NCBI GenBank assembly: GCA_029939505.1
Contig: JAOZSV010000027.1
Span: 1-32,396 of the forward strand
Direction of reading: 5' to 3'
Length of the DNA: 32,396 bases
From: Thiotrichaceae bacterium
GTDB lineage: Bacteria > Pseudomonadota > Gammaproteobacteria > Beggiatoales > Beggiatoaceae
Positions 32,203 through 32,396 of the stretch are shown in pieces. The notes beneath the pieces are model-generated. The model searched no databases, was not told where the DNA came from, and saw only the letters and a list, made by a program, of their open reading frames with translations. The translations under genes and the position numbers were made by a program. Numbering within the stretch: position 1 is the stretch's first letter; each line of letters begins with the position of its first letter.

Positions 32203-32396
32203 ATGAAAAATACAGAAAGCATTTTTGGGTTTTGGAACCCAACAGAGAAAACGGTGAAACGTTTTCATAAGTTTTCGAGGTTTCCGTTTTTTGAAAAAAA
32301 AACGGAAACCTCGAAACGATGTCTTGGCAAAAGATCATGCTCGGCTCGAATTAGTGATATGCAGACTCCAGAACGAGTCGATTCAATCTTGGTGCT
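32203..32396 (+). pseudogene. Paralogue of the 31532 gene, palindrome-interrupted, runs off the window
   Basis: Start ATG at 32203 with TAGGAAACC upstream. MKNTESIFGFWNPTEKTVKR matches MNMNESLFGFRNPTENTLKR of the minus-strand gene; after the palindrome at 32273-32316, and in another frame, DVLAKDHARLELVICRLQNE matches DTLAKENVRLELEICTLQNE. Removing 40 nt, from the TTCGAGG to the CCTCG, leaves KRFHKLNDVLAKD in one frame. The gene continues beyond the window, so whether it has the amidotransferase part is unknown. Confidence 0.75.
32273..32316. repeat. Short palindrome in the 32203 gene, GAGGTTTCCG type
   Basis: The perfect arms TTTCGAGGTTTCCG and CGGAAACCTCGAAA with the T/A core. It interrupts codons 24-25 of the gene. 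Confidence 0.93.

Overview
The window (about 32 kb, AT-rich, especially between genes) looks like a chromosome segment of a gammaproteobacterium, most likely a large marine sulfur bacterium of the Beggiatoaceae (Beggiatoa / Thioploca / Thiomargarita). The evidence is the gammaproteobacterial order and sequence of the ribosomal superoperon, TAACTGA-type heptamers packed against start codons (described for marine Beggiatoaceae), and a very dense load of short palindromes and MITE-like elements. The species assignment is inference; no search was run.

Layout. (1) 1-3289: repeat-rich accessory DNA with a 148-bp MITE, a second 173-bp inverted-repeat element, an apparently intact MntA-HepT (nucleotidyltransferase-HEPN) toxin-antitoxin pair, a dead IS5-type insertion sequence carrying two unrelated palindromes, and a 296-bp inverted-repeat element. 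(2) 3290-4702, minus strand: leuC standing alone, with no leuD beside it. (3) 5399-5767: promoter, tRNA-Ser(GCU), tRNA-Arg(ACG), terminator. (4) 5860-25368: complete str-S10-spc-alpha series: rpsL rpsG fusA tuf rpsJ rplC rplD rplW rplB rpsS rplV rpsC rplP rpmC rpsQ rplN rplX rplE rpsN rpsH rplF rplR rpsE rpmD rplO secY rpmJ rpsM rpsK rpsD rpoA rplQ. rpoBC, the usual upstream neighbours of rpsL, are absent. (5) 25500-32396: repeat-dominated accessory DNA with gene remnants: a PIN toxin with an internal stop and its small partner, a PD-(D/E)XK-type protein, a radical-SAM fragment cut by a MITE, a membrane protein, a PLD-type nuclease next to a nucleotidyltransferase remnant, and two divergent paralogues of a glutamine-amidotransferase-like gene, each broken by palindromes.

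The most striking layer is not a gene. About twenty copies of a 39-45 bp palindrome (TTCGAGG-variable block-T6-loop-A6-complementary block-CCTCGAA) lie through the window. The block next to the constant ends differs from copy to copy, but the two arms nearly always change together. In the ribosomal operons they sit only between genes or exactly at a stop codon. In dispensable genes they interrupt the reading frame, and removing about 40 nt on paper restores a sensible protein (transposase, both amidotransferase-like paralogues). Nested and chimeric copies show repeated insertion and recombination. A second layer is heptamer arrays (TAACTGA, TAATTGA, TCAnTnA, GTTAATG). In front of fusA, secY and rpsD the last heptamer ends exactly 2 nt before the start codon, where a Shine-Dalgarno sequence would be expected, and two tandem copies close all three reading frames.
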